Shown here: positions 20,001-30,000 of the stretch, piece after piece
How positions within the stretch are numbered: the first letter of the stretch is position 1
Layout: each line of letters starts with the position of its first letter
NCBI RefSeq assembly: GCF_000238295.3
Contig: NZ_AHCD03000044.1
Location: 310,001-374,000, forward strand
DNA length: 64,000 nt
Direction: 5' to 3'
From: Pseudoalteromonas rubra
Lineage (GTDB): Bacteria; Pseudomonadota; Gammaproteobacteria; Enterobacterales; Alteromonadaceae
Position numbers and translations under genes: made by a program
Notes under the pieces: model-generated
Told to the model about the DNA's origin: nothing
The model's database searches: none
The model's input: the letters and a program-made list of their open reading frames with translations, nothing else

Positions 20001-23000
20001 TTAAGCCCAGCAGTGAGTTGACGGATGAAGCACAGCAAACCCTGATCGCCTCGGTGCAAAATCAGCTGAGCGAGTCGCTGGCCGATTACATGGTGCCATC
20101 GAGTTTCGTGGTACTTAACGAATGGCCACAAACGCCAAACGGCAAAATTGACCGTAAAGCACTGCCGGTACCGCAAAGCTTGGGCTATGAAGTTGAATAC
20201 CTGGCTCCGGTTACCGAGCAGGAGCTAGCCCTGGCAGCGCTATGTGCTGAGCTGTTAAATCTTGAACCAGGCGAAGTCAGCATGGCGGCTAACTTCTTCG
20301 AATTAGGCGGTCACTCTCTGATGGTGATGGAGCTGGTCAGCCGGTTGAAAAAGCAAGGCCTGAGCACGTCCGTGCAGGCACTGTTTAACGCCCGAGTGCT
20401 GGGTGAAATGGCTAAAACCATCACAGACGCCACCCATCACAGCGAGCCTGAGTTACCGCAAAATGGTATTCCTGCACAATGTACCCAGATAACGCCAGAT
20501 ATGGTGACGCTGACCGCTTTGACTCAGAGCGAGCTGGATACGTTGAGTGAGCGTGTTCCGGGGGGGACCGCTAATATTGCAGATATCTATCCGCTGGCAC
20601 CTTTGCAGGAAAGCATATTCCTGGTTCACAGTGCGACGGAAAAATCCGACCCCTATGTCACCACCATCACGCTGGAGTTTGACAGCGAAGCTCAGATCGA
20701 CCGTTTCGTTGCGCGCTTTAATCAGATCATTGCACGTTACGACGTGCTGCGCACTATGGTGGCCTGGCGCGAGTGTCAAGCCCCTTTACAAGTGGTACTG
20801 CGTCATTGTGAGCTGTTACCAACCTGGTTGTCCTTCTCTGGTCAGACGGACGCCCGGGCAAAACTCGATGCCTATGTTGCCGAGGGCATACATCGTATGG
20901 ACCTGGAGCTGGCACCTTTAGTGCAGCTGGAATTGGCTCATGATCCGGCCACGGATACTTACTGCGGGGTGCTCAAAGAGCATCACATTTTGCTCGATCA
21001 TATCTCTGTTGAAATGATCATGGGTGAGCTGGCCATGGATGAGCAAACTTTCGTACAACTGCCTGATGCCTTGCCTTATCGACAGTTTATTGCCCAGACG
21101 CTACATAATGCGGAGCAACTGGATTGTCGTAAATACTTTACCGATCAGCTGGGTGATATTGAGACACCGTGCTATCCGTTTGGGCTGGACAGTACCCGCG
21201 CTGATGATTTGCACTGCAATGAGTTACACCGTGAACTGAGCCAGCAACAATCTTCGCAGATCCGCACCCAGATGCAGCAACGCGGTATGAGTCCGGCGGC
21301 ATTTTTCCATTTGGCCTGGGCGATGGTAGTGTCGGCCTGTAGCCAGAGCCGGGATGTAGTATTTGGTACTGTGTTGTCTGGCAGAATGAGTGGTCAGCAG
21401 GGCATTGAGCAGATGATGGGGATGATGATCAATACCCTGCCCCTGCGTGTTAATCTGGGAGATGAAGCGGCGGATACTTTATTGCAGCAGGTCGATCAGG
21501 CCCTGCTCGGGTTGATGCCGTATGAACAGGCGTCGCTAACCGAAGCGCAGGCATGCAGTGGTGTCAGTGCACAAACGCCTTTATTCAGCGCCATTTTCAA
21601 TTATCGTCATTCCCGCCTGGTAGAAGCGCCAGCGCAAGGGGGCGCACAGGCCATCGCTGCTAAAGAGCGTACTAACTATCCATTTAATTTATGTGTGGAT
21701 GACTGGGGCAAGGCGTTTTCTTTCAACCTGCAAGTTGATCGCTCAGTCGACGTAAACGCAATAGGCGAATATGTAACGTGCGCCATTGAACAGTTGCTGC
21801 GTGCGTTGCATGACGAGTCTGACACTCCGGTGGCAAAACTCAGTGTCCTGAACGAGGCGCAACAAGATGCGCTGATGCGCGCGAATGTATCACAAGCCAT
21901 CGACACAGACACAACAAGCAGCATTCAGGCTCGGTTTGAGCGTCAGGTTGCCAAATTTGGCGAGCGCACCGCGCTGGTGTACCAGCAAGAGTCGTTGACT
22001 TATCACGAATTGAACGCGCGGGCCAATGCGCTGGCACACTATCTTATTGAAACGCACGATATCCGCCCGGACACACTGATAGGCCTCTGCGTGGGTCGCG
22101 GGGTCAACATGATTGTGGGCATACTGGCTATTCTCAAAGCCGGTGGTGCGTATGTTCCGCTTGATCCTAACTATCCGCAGGAGCGCCTCGACTTTATCTG
22201 TCAGGATGCGGGTGTGGCACTGGTGCTGGGCGAAGATCAGGTGGCCGATGCGCTGGCACTTCAAGATACGCCCATTATCGACCTGAATAAGCTGGTATTA
22301 GCGAGTTACAGCACGGATAACGTGCAGTTAACGACGCATACATCGGACAATCTGGCCTATGTGATTTACACCTCGGGCTCCACGGGTAAACCAAAAGGGG
22401 TGCTGCAAACGCACCGCAATGTGGGTCGCCTGTTTGATGTGACTCAGCCCGATTTTAACTTTAATGAAGACGATTGCTGGTGTGTGTTCCACTCCTTTGC
22501 TTTTGACTTCAGTGTTTGGGAGATCTGGGGCGCCCTGCTGTTTGGTGGCAAGCTGCTGATGCCAAGCCTGGATGAAGTCAAGGACAGTCAATTGTTTGTG
22601 GCTTTATGTCAGCGCAACGCCCTGACTGTTCTCAACCAGACGCCGAGTGCTTTTAAACAACTCACCGAATATCTGGTGACGGCACAACAGGCCTTACCTG
22701 CGTTGCGCAGCATCGTATTTGGCGGTGAAGGGCTGACGCCAAGTCATGTTAGCCAGTGGTGGACGCACTTTGCACAGCAGCCGACTGAGCTCATTAACAT
22801 GTATGGGATCACAGAAACCACGGTGCATGTGACCTATAAACGTATAGCACCCAATGCGCCGATCAACATTGGCAGACCGCTGCGCGACCAGCATATCGTG
22901 CTGCTCGATGATGCGCTTAAGCTGGTACCTGATGGCTGCGCGGGCGAAATCTATGTCGGTGGTGCAGGTCTCGCCCTGGGCTACCTTAGCCGCGAAGCAC

Positions 23001-26000
23001 TCAGTGCTGAGCGATTTATTGACAACCCATTCGACACCCAGCGTTACCCCTGGCTTGGGGAGCGTTTGTATCGTGCGGGCGATTTGGCCCGTTATGACGA
23101 AAACGGCGAGCTACATTATCTGGGTCGTCAGGACGATCAGGTTAAAATTCGCGGTCACCGTATTGAGCTGGGCGAAGTGGAAAATCGCATTGCTGAGCTG
23201 GCCATGGTGGACTCTGCTTTAGTGCAGGCTATGCCACTGGCGGATGACACGTTGCAACTGGTCGCCTATGTAAAAGGCGCAGAAGCCAGTACCGATGAGA
23301 CCTGGCTGAGCCAATTAAAAGCAGCGCTCGGTGAGCAATTACCTGCCTATATGTTACCAGGCGCCATTGTTACCGTGACTCAGTGGCCACTGACAGCCAA
23401 TGGTAAAGTCGACAGACGTGCGCTGCCAGCGCCGGACGCCGGACTGGGTGAGCAAACGTACGTTGCGCCGCGCAATGACACTGAATACACCCTGGTTGGG
23501 ATCTGGGCTGATTTACTCAAACTGGAGCATGGTCAGGTCAGCGTAGAAGCCAACTTCTTCGAGCTGGGCGGACATTCTCTGTTGCTGATGAAACTACTGG
23601 CCGGGATCCGAACTCAGCTGGAATGCGAGCTGAGTGTTAAGGATATCTTTGCTGCAACGACCATTGCACAGCAGGCTGAACGTGTTGCACAGCAAACTGA
23701 TGTTGTGGTGCAACCACCTATTGTGCCGCAGCCGCGTGAAGACAATTCACACCTGCCACTGTCGTTTGCTCAACAACGTTTGTGGTTTATCGACAAGCTC
23801 AATGGCAGCAGTGCTGAGTACAACATGCCGGTGGCCTTTGATGTGGATGGCGTATTAGATCTGGATGCCGCCCAGGCTGCGTTGAATAGCCTGGTGGCGC
23901 GCCATGAAGCGTTGCGCACGGTCTATCTGGAGCAGGACGCCGAGCCGGTTCAGCTGATCCGTAGTCACGGCGAGCTGACGCTGACTTTGCAGGATTTAAG
24001 TGAGCTGAGCGAACACGCCAAAACAGATCGGCTTAACCAGCTGCTGAGCGAAGACGCGCTGACGCCGTTTAAACTGGACAGCGATTTGATGCTACGCGCT
24101 CAGTATGTCTTGCTCAATTATGCCGATCATAACCAACCTCAGCGTGGCGTACTGGCTTTTAATATGCACCATATTGCTTCGGACGGGTGGTCGGTGGAGT
24201 TGCTGTCTAACGAGTTTATGGCACTCTACGAAGCGGCCGTCTCTGGCACTGAGGCTGCATTGCCACCGTTGGCTATCCAATATGCCGACTATGCAATCTG
24301 GCAACGCGACTGGCTGAATAACGCGCAAGGCGGCGCCAAAGCACTGGAAACGCAACTCAATTACTGGCGCGAAACCCTGAGCGATGCACCGGCCGTGCAT
24401 GGCCTGCAACTGGATAAGCCGCGCCCGGAAGAAAAGGCGTTCAGTGCCAAAGGCTTCACCAGTTTGTTGCCGGGCACGCTGAGTCAGGGAATTAAGAGCT
24501 TTGCAGAAGCAGCCCGGATCACACCATTTATGCTGGTGCACAGCGCACTGGCTTATGTGTTGTCGCGCCACAGTAATCAGCACGATATTGTGATTGGCAC
24601 ACCGGTGGCGAATCGTGCGCAACCAGAAGCGGCTGGCCTCATCGGCTATTTTGCCAATACGCTGGTGCTGAGAGTCAGCACTCGTCATCATAATTTGGGC
24701 GATTACCTTGAGCACGTCAAAGAGGCCCATATTGGTGCCCAGTCACATCAGGATGTGCCGTTTGAACAGCTGGTAGATGCCTTACAAATTCCACGCTCTA
24801 CAGCCTATAGCCCGGTGTTTCAGATCATGCTGACCACCAATTCGGAATTTGCGCTGGCAGACAGGCCAGGGCAGGCGCTGGCAGGGCTGGAGTTCACCCC
24901 GAGGCTGCCGGAGGCCTGTACCACCAAGTTTGATATCGAAATTAACATTGATCTGGATGATGCCGGACTGACTGTTAACTGGTTGTACGATACAGGCCTG
25001 TTTAACGAGCAGCACATTGTGGCGCTGGATAAACACCTCCAGGGCGTGCTCAGATATCTGGCGCGTCTTACGCAGGCGCAGCTGGCCAATCCGCTGGATA
25101 CGCTGCCACTGTTGTCTGAGCAGGAGCGTTATGAGCAGTTGCAACAGTGGAATGACACGGCCCGGGATTATACCCGTGAGGTGTGTGTTCATGAGCTGTT
25201 TGAGCAGCAAGTTGCCCGCGCACCTCAGGCTACGGCGCTGCGTTTTGGCACACAGACAATGAGCTATGAAACGCTCAACAGCAAAGCCAATCAGCTGGCC
25301 CACTATCTACGAAGCGAACATGGCGTGGGTGCGGATTCACTGGTTGGGCTGTGTGTGGAACGCTCATTTGAAATGGTCATCGGGATCTGGGGTATTCTCA
25401 AAGCCGGCGGTGCGTATGTGCCGCTGGACCCAGAGCTGCCCAGTGCCAGATTGGCATATCTGGTGGAAGATGCCCGAGCCAGTGTCGTGCTGAGTACCCA
25501 GGAGGTCGCTGCGCGTGTCGCGCTGGGTGCAGCGCAGGTTGTTGAGCTCGATGGCTTTGACTACGGTGCCCACAGTGATAAGAACATCGCGGTAGGCGAT
25601 ATGGGTCTCAGTGCAACTAATCTGGCTTATACCATTTACACTTCAGGCTCCACTGGCATGCCAAAAGGCGTATTGCTTGAACATCAGGCGCTGCATAACC
25701 GCATCGACTGGATGGATAAAGAGTATGGCTGTGGACCTCACGACAAGATATTACAAAAAACGCCTTACAGCTTTGATGTGTCGGTGTGGGAGTTTGTCTG
25801 GCCCATGCTCAAAGGGGCTGAGTTGGTAATTGCCAAGCCGGGGGGTCACAAAGACCCGGATTACCTGAGTGACCTGATCGTCGAAACAGGCATCACTAAG
25901 CTGCACTTTGTACCCTCTATGCTGGGCGTGATGCTGGAGCATGGTGACTTGAGCCGTTGTACTTCAATTAAACAGGTATTCTGTAGTGGTGAAGCATTGC

Positions 26001-27034
26001 AGATCAGCCATGTCGAGCAGTTCCGGTCCGTGTTACCTTCCGCGCAGCTGCACAATCTTTATGGTCCAACTGAAGCAGCCATCGACGTCAGCTACTGGGA
26101 TTGTTCACAGCCTTATGGCAGCAGTGTTCCCATTGGTAAGCCAATTCAGAATATCCAGCTCTACGTACTGGATGACGCACTCAATCTGTTACCACAGGGC
26201 GCATGCGGCGAATTACACATCGGCGGAGATGGTCTGGCGCGTGGCTATCACAATCGTGCAGATCTGACCGAAGAGCGCTTTATTGCTAACCCATTTTATG
26301 ATGACAGCGAAGCGGGTAGCAGCCAGCGCCTCTACAAAACGGGCGATCTGGTGCGTTATCGCAATGACGGCGTCATCGAGTACATGGGTCGTATTGACCA
26401 TCAGGTGAAGATCCGCGGGTTGCGTATCGAACTGGGCGAAATTGAGTATCACATCGGTGAGCACAGTGAAGTGGACTCCGCCTTGGTGATGGCGCTTGAT
26501 GATACGCAAGGCAATCAGCACTTAGTGGCCTATGTGAAGCCGCATACACTGGGCGATGAAGCGTCTCAACAGGTATTGATCGATGCTATCAAGTCACAAC
26601 TCGGTGACGCCCTGGTTGAGTATATGATCCCAACCAGCTTTGTATTGCTGGATGAGTGGCCACAAACTCCGAACGGCAAAATTGACCGCAAAGTGCTGCC
26701 TGCCCCGGAGCATGCCGGATTGGCTGGCGAGTACATTGCGCCACAAACCGACACGGAGCTGGCTTTGGTGACCATCTGGTCTCAGGTGCTGGGTCTGGAT
26801 GAAGGACACATCAGTACCCAGGCGAGTTTCTTCTCTCTGGGCGGTCAGTCTCTGCTGGTGATTAAGTTGATGAAAGACATCGAAAGCCGGTTTGACTGCA
26901 CTCTGACTATCAAACAGTTATTTAAGTACACCTCGGTGGCTGAGCAAGCCGTGCAGCTCGATGAGCTGCTGGCCGCTAAAGCACTAAAAGCTAAGTTAGA
27001 ACAATCAGATAATGTAGAAAGGATTGTGTTTTAA
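17027..27034 (+). CDS. Nonribosomal peptide synthetase 3, three modules
   Basis: A 3335-aa synthetase: TubC-like docking segment (1-55), C(LCL)-A-T, C/E-A-T, C(LCL)-A-T. Condensation motifs are HHIVSDGWS (about 212), HHILLDHIS (about 1318) and HHIASDGWS (about 2382). A-domain codes are A6 DVWHFSLIDK (Ser), A7 DFWNVGMVHK (Thr) and A8 DVWHFSLIDK (Ser). These match well-known Ser and Thr codes, so the assignments are fairly firm. Carrier sites lie near 1094, 2182 and 3272; the last reads GGQSL instead of GGHSL but keeps the phosphopantetheinyl serine. The C/E domain after A6 predicts D-Ser at position 6, while Thr7 and Ser8 stay L. The Thr7 or Ser side chains could serve for lactone formation. 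Coupled to both neighbours by TAATG overlaps. Confidence 0.93.
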   Translation: MNVHQAFELAISQGVHLYVEQGKLKFKAAKGSMTDELRSALKENKTQLIELLSQQAIKAEALTQSTGSIPALGLTQSVLSFSQTRLWFLEQLRGPSAEYNIPLALDVQGRVDLAAVEDAFNDILVRHTILRSGYYDSEDGPRQTVREDAALNIRRIDLCDSDDLAADVAAHIERDTLTPFDLTADVLFRVTYLCTHKHSDGTQQGVLLLNMHHIVSDGWSMEILTSEFVQAYQARVTGQVADLSPLPLQYNDYAHWQREHLTKEALAEQLTYWQQTLADAPAVHGITPDFERPATKQLHGALVRSELSASQAQALQNLARQQQLTPFMLIHSALAYVLSRHSNSHDIVIGTPIANRGHAELEGLIGYFANTLVLWLNTDQPSLTDYFAHVKSVHLGAQANQDVPFEQLVEKLNVPRSGAHAPLFQIMLTTNTDYGVREQQLALDGLQIAQRPASSVTTKFDLEIEVALNEQGVAIEITYDTALFSAQRVSAIANHLNTVLSQLAALTPAELSAKPNTLKLLSDTERQQQLLDWNDTALDYSHERCVHELFEQQAKATPDAIALRFDGRTMSYDTLNTKANQLAHYLRTEHAIGPDALVGLCTERSFEMVIGIWGILKAGGAYVPLDPELPSGRLNYLVEDASARVVLSTQGIIEQVSLGDAAVIALDSFDFDAYPGSNIPVSDIGLSAQNLAYTIYTSGSTGKPKGVLLEHQALHNRIDWMDNEYGCQPQDKILQKTPYSFDVSVWEFVWPMLKGAELVIAKPGGHKDPAYLNELIVATGVTKLHFVPSMLGVMLEHGDLATCGSIEQVFCSGEALQISHVEQFKALLPTVQLHNLYGPTEAAIDVSYWDCAMPHGSSIPIGKPIQNIQLYILDDALDLLPQGACGELHIGGEGLARGYHNRTELTEERFIDNPFYPQSARKRLYKTGDLVRFREDGNIEYMGRLDHQVKIRGQRIELGEIEYHIGEHEQVDSTLVMALSDDKGNQRLVAYVKPSSELTDEAQQTLIASVQNQLSESLADYMVPSSFVVLNEWPQTPNGKIDRKALPVPQSLGYEVEYLAPVTEQELALAALCAELLNLEPGEVSMAANFFELGGHSLMVMELVSRLKKQGLSTSVQALFNARVLGEMAKTITDATHHSEPELPQNGIPAQCTQITPDMVTLTALTQSELDTLSERVPGGTANIADIYPLAPLQESIFLVHSATEKSDPYVTTITLEFDSEAQIDRFVARFNQIIARYDVLRTMVAWRECQAPLQVVLRHCELLPTWLSFSGQTDARAKLDAYVAEGIHRMDLELAPLVQLELAHDPATDTYCGVLKEHHILLDHISVEMIMGELAMDEQTFVQLPDALPYRQFIAQTLHNAEQLDCRKYFTDQLGDIETPCYPFGLDSTRADDLHCNELHRELSQQQSSQIRTQMQQRGMSPAAFFHLAWAMVVSACSQSRDVVFGTVLSGRMSGQQGIEQMMGMMINTLPLRVNLGDEAADTLLQQVDQALLGLMPYEQASLTEAQACSGVSAQTPLFSAIFNYRHSRLVEAPAQGGAQAIAAKERTNYPFNLCVDDWGKAFSFNLQVDRSVDVNAIGEYVTCAIEQLLRALHDESDTPVAKLSVLNEAQQDALMRANVSQAIDTDTTSSIQARFERQVAKFGERTALVYQQESLTYHELNARANALAHYLIETHDIRPDTLIGLCVGRGVNMIVGILAILKAGGAYVPLDPNYPQERLDFICQDAGVALVLGEDQVADALALQDTPIIDLNKLVLASYSTDNVQLTTHTSDNLAYVIYTSGSTGKPKGVLQTHRNVGRLFDVTQPDFNFNEDDCWCVFHSFAFDFSVWEIWGALLFGGKLLMPSLDEVKDSQLFVALCQRNALTVLNQTPSAFKQLTEYLVTAQQALPALRSIVFGGEGLTPSHVSQWWTHFAQQPTELINMYGITETTVHVTYKRIAPNAPINIGRPLRDQHIVLLDDALKLVPDGCAGEIYVGGAGLALGYLSREALSAERFIDNPFDTQRYPWLGERLYRAGDLARYDENGELHYLGRQDDQVKIRGHRIELGEVENRIAELAMVDSALVQAMPLADDTLQLVAYVKGAEASTDETWLSQLKAALGEQLPAYMLPGAIVTVTQWPLTANGKVDRRALPAPDAGLGEQTYVAPRNDTEYTLVGIWADLLKLEHGQVSVEANFFELGGHSLLLMKLLAGIRTQLECELSVKDIFAATTIAQQAERVAQQTDVVVQPPIVPQPREDNSHLPLSFAQQRLWFIDKLNGSSAEYNMPVAFDVDGVLDLDAAQAALNSLVARHEALRTVYLEQDAEPVQLIRSHGELTLTLQDLSELSEHAKTDRLNQLLSEDALTPFKLDSDLMLRAQYVLLNYADHNQPQRGVLAFNMHHIASDGWSVELLSNEFMALYEAAVSGTEAALPPLAIQYADYAIWQRDWLNNAQGGAKALETQLNYWRETLSDAPAVHGLQLDKPRPEEKAFSAKGFTSLLPGTLSQGIKSFAEAARITPFMLVHSALAYVLSRHSNQHDIVIGTPVANRAQPEAAGLIGYFANTLVLRVSTRHHNLGDYLEHVKEAHIGAQSHQDVPFEQLVDALQIPRSTAYSPVFQIMLTTNSEFALADRPGQALAGLEFTPRLPEACTTKFDIEINIDLDDAGLTVNWLYDTGLFNEQHIVALDKHLQGVLRYLARLTQAQLANPLDTLPLLSEQERYEQLQQWNDTARDYTREVCVHELFEQQVARAPQATALRFGTQTMSYETLNSKANQLAHYLRSEHGVGADSLVGLCVERSFEMVIGIWGILKAGGAYVPLDPELPSARLAYLVEDARASVVLSTQEVAARVALGAAQVVELDGFDYGAHSDKNIAVGDMGLSATNLAYTIYTSGSTGMPKGVLLEHQALHNRIDWMDKEYGCGPHDKILQKTPYSFDVSVWEFVWPMLKGAELVIAKPGGHKDPDYLSDLIVETGITKLHFVPSMLGVMLEHGDLSRCTSIKQVFCSGEALQISHVEQFRSVLPSAQLHNLYGPTEAAIDVSYWDCSQPYGSSVPIGKPIQNIQLYVLDDALNLLPQGACGELHIGGDGLARGYHNRADLTEERFIANPFYDDSEAGSSQRLYKTGDLVRYRNDGVIEYMGRIDHQVKIRGLRIELGEIEYHIGEHSEVDSALVMALDDTQGNQHLVAYVKPHTLGDEASQQVLIDAIKSQLGDALVEYMIPTSFVLLDEWPQTPNGKIDRKVLPAPEHAGLAGEYIAPQTDTELALVTIWSQVLGLDEGHISTQASFFSLGGQSLLVIKLMKDIESRFDCTLTIKQLFKYTSVAEQAVQLDELLAAKALKAKLEQSDNVERIVF

Positions 27035-30000
27035 TGAAACCGCAACAGTTAGTAAGTCTGCTTCAGGACAAGTTGATTTTGGTGAGTGCCTCTGATGGGG
27101 CGCTCGTAGTCGAAGCTGAAAAGGGCGCAGTCACCGCAGAGATAGCGCAGCTGATCAGAGATAATAAAACACAATTGCTGGCTTATTTGAGTGACAGCGA
27201 AGCACAACCTAAGCGCGAGGCCGTTACGCCGCGCGCTGAACAATATCAGACCTTAGCACCGTTGTCGTTTTCACAGCGCCGGTTATGGTTTATCGACCAG
27301 CTGCAACAGGGGTCGGCACAATATAATATGCCAGCCCTGATGACGGTCACGGGGGAGCTGGATCTGGCGGTGGCTGAACGTGCCTGTCAGGCCATTATCC
27401 GCCGTCATGAAATACTGCGCACTGTGGTGGTTGATGGTGAAAACGGAGCCCGGCAGCATATTCGTGACGAGGTGACGTTTGCTATCGCCCAGAGCGATTT
27501 GACCACACTGGAGGCAAGTGCACGTTCGGCGCAGCTCGAAGCCCTGATTGAGGAGGAGCTGAATACCCCGTTTGATCTGACGCAGGACGTGATGATGCGG
27601 GCACGTTATATTTTGCTTGCGGATCCGGGTAGCGCGCAGCAAGACGGGATGTTGCTGTTCAATATGCATCATATTGCGTCTGATGGCTGGTCAATTGAAT
27701 TGCTCAGTCAGGAGTTTCTGACTTTATATCGGGCGTTTGCACAAGGGGCAGAGAACCCCTTACCTGAGCTGGCGATTCAGTACGCTGATTATGCGCTGTG
27801 GCAGCAAACCTGGTTGCAGGAAAACGTACTGGAATCTCAATTATCATACTGGCAGGAAACATTAGCCGACGCGCCCTCGGTCCATAGCCTGCCGCTGAAA
27901 CAAGCGCGCCCGGAAGAAAAGCAAAGTGCTGCCGGGTGTCAGAGTTTCTGTCTTAACAGTACGCTAAGCCAGCAGCTCACGACCGTGGCGCAGCGTAATG
28001 AGATGTCGCCTTTTATGCTGGTACACAGTGCGTTGAGCTGGGTGCTGGCACAACACAGTAATCAGCAGGATATTCTGATCGGCACACCGGTTGCCAACCG
28101 ATTGCAAAGCGAACTGGAGCCGCTGATCGGCTTTTTCGTCAATAATCTGGTACTCAGAACTCAAACGCAACACGCTACGCTCGGTGACTATTTTGCTCAC
28201 GTGCGTGAAGTGCATCGGGACGCGCAGGACAATCAGGATGTGCCTTTTGAGCAGTTAGTCGAGCGTTTGAATGTCGAGCGCAGCCTGTCGCACGATCCAC
28301 TGTTTCAGATCATGTTGTCCATGGACAGTGACTTTGGAGTAAGCGATCAGTCTGATGTTGGACTGGATGGACTGCGTTTTGGACAGTACGAGCGCGAGAT
28401 TGTGTCACTGAAGTACGACATAGATATCGACATTACCCCACAGGACGGAGGCTACGTACTGCGCTGGACTTATGATCTGGCGTTGTTTGATGCCGACTAT
28501 ATTGCAACTTTGAATCGCCATCTGATCCGGGCAATTCATCTGTTCAGTAATAGCCTTGCCAGCACGGCGTTGGCTCAATTGAGTTTGATGGACACACAAG
28601 AGCAACAGGCCTATCTGACAGATTTATGTGGGCCGAGCGTGGCTTTGTCTGCGGTGCCGGTGCACCAGCTCATTGAAACACGCGCCGCACAATGTGACGC
28701 GCGCATTGCCGTCAAGAACCATGAGGGCACACTGAGTTATCAGCAGTTGAATGAACGTGCCAACCAGCTGGCCCATTATTTACGCGCCGAGCATCAGGTG
28801 GGCCCGGATACCCTGGTGGGTCTGTGTGTGGGCCGTTCGCTGGAGATGATGGTGGCGGTGCTGGCGATCCTCAAAGCAGGCGGTGCCTATGTGCCGCTGG
28901 ACCCGGAATACCCGCAGGAACGTTTAGCGTATATGGTCGAAGACACCGGTTTGTCTGTGGTGCTGACTCAGCAAAAAGCCGCCGGGATCCTGAACGACTT
29001 TAACGTCACGGCTGTGCTGCTGGATAACGCCAGCCAGTTTGCAAACTACCCGGTCAGCAACCCGGACGTTACCCTGAACCCTGATAGCCTGGCCTATGTG
29101 ATGTACACCTCGGGCTCAACCGGTAATCCTAAGGGCGTGATGATAAGTCATCATAACCTGATCAACTTTGCCGCGAACTGTGAGCAGCGCTACGAAATCA
29201 CCGAAGCCGACAATGTGTTGCAGTTCTCTACCATGAACTTCGATATTTTCGTCGAGGAATGGCTGGCGACGTTGACTCAGGGCGCTACTCTGGTGCTGCG
29301 CGACGAAGACGTATCGCTGAGCCGCGAGGCCTTTATCGCCTTCTGCGACAGCCATGCCATCAGCGTGGCCAGCTTACCCACGGCGTTCTGGCATATGCTG
29401 GCGCTGAGCGAAGCGGAGCTTGAATCCCTGGCACTGCGACTGGTGATTGTCGGCGGTGAGGCGCTGGATAAACAATCGGTGGCTTCCCTTAAACCAGGCT
29501 TTGTGTTGCTTAATACCTATGGTCCGACCGAGACCACAGTCACGGCATCCGGCTATGCTATCAGTGGCGGGTACGATGACCCGCGGGCGGTGCCCATTGG
29601 CCGCGCCAATGTGAATACTGCGACCCTGGTACTCAGCGAGCAGCTGACGTTATGCCCGCCGGGCGTAGTGGGCGAGCTGTATGTCAGTGGTCAGTGTCTG
29701 GCCAGTGGTTATCTGCATCAAAGCGAACTCACTGCTGAGCGCTTTATTGATAACCCGTATTGTGATCCGGCCAACCCGGCGCTGAGCGCGCGGTTATATA
29801 AAACCGGTGACTTAGTGCGTATCGGTGTAGACGGCGAAATCGAGTTTGTCGGACGCAGCGATGATCAGGTCAAGATCCGAGGTTTCCGGGTCGAGCTGGG
29901 TGAGATAGAAACCCAGCTGATGAGTTATGCAGAGGTGGAGTCTGCGGTGGTATTGGCCGAGGCCGGTAAGCAAGGTGGTAAGGTACTCCGCGCTTTTGTG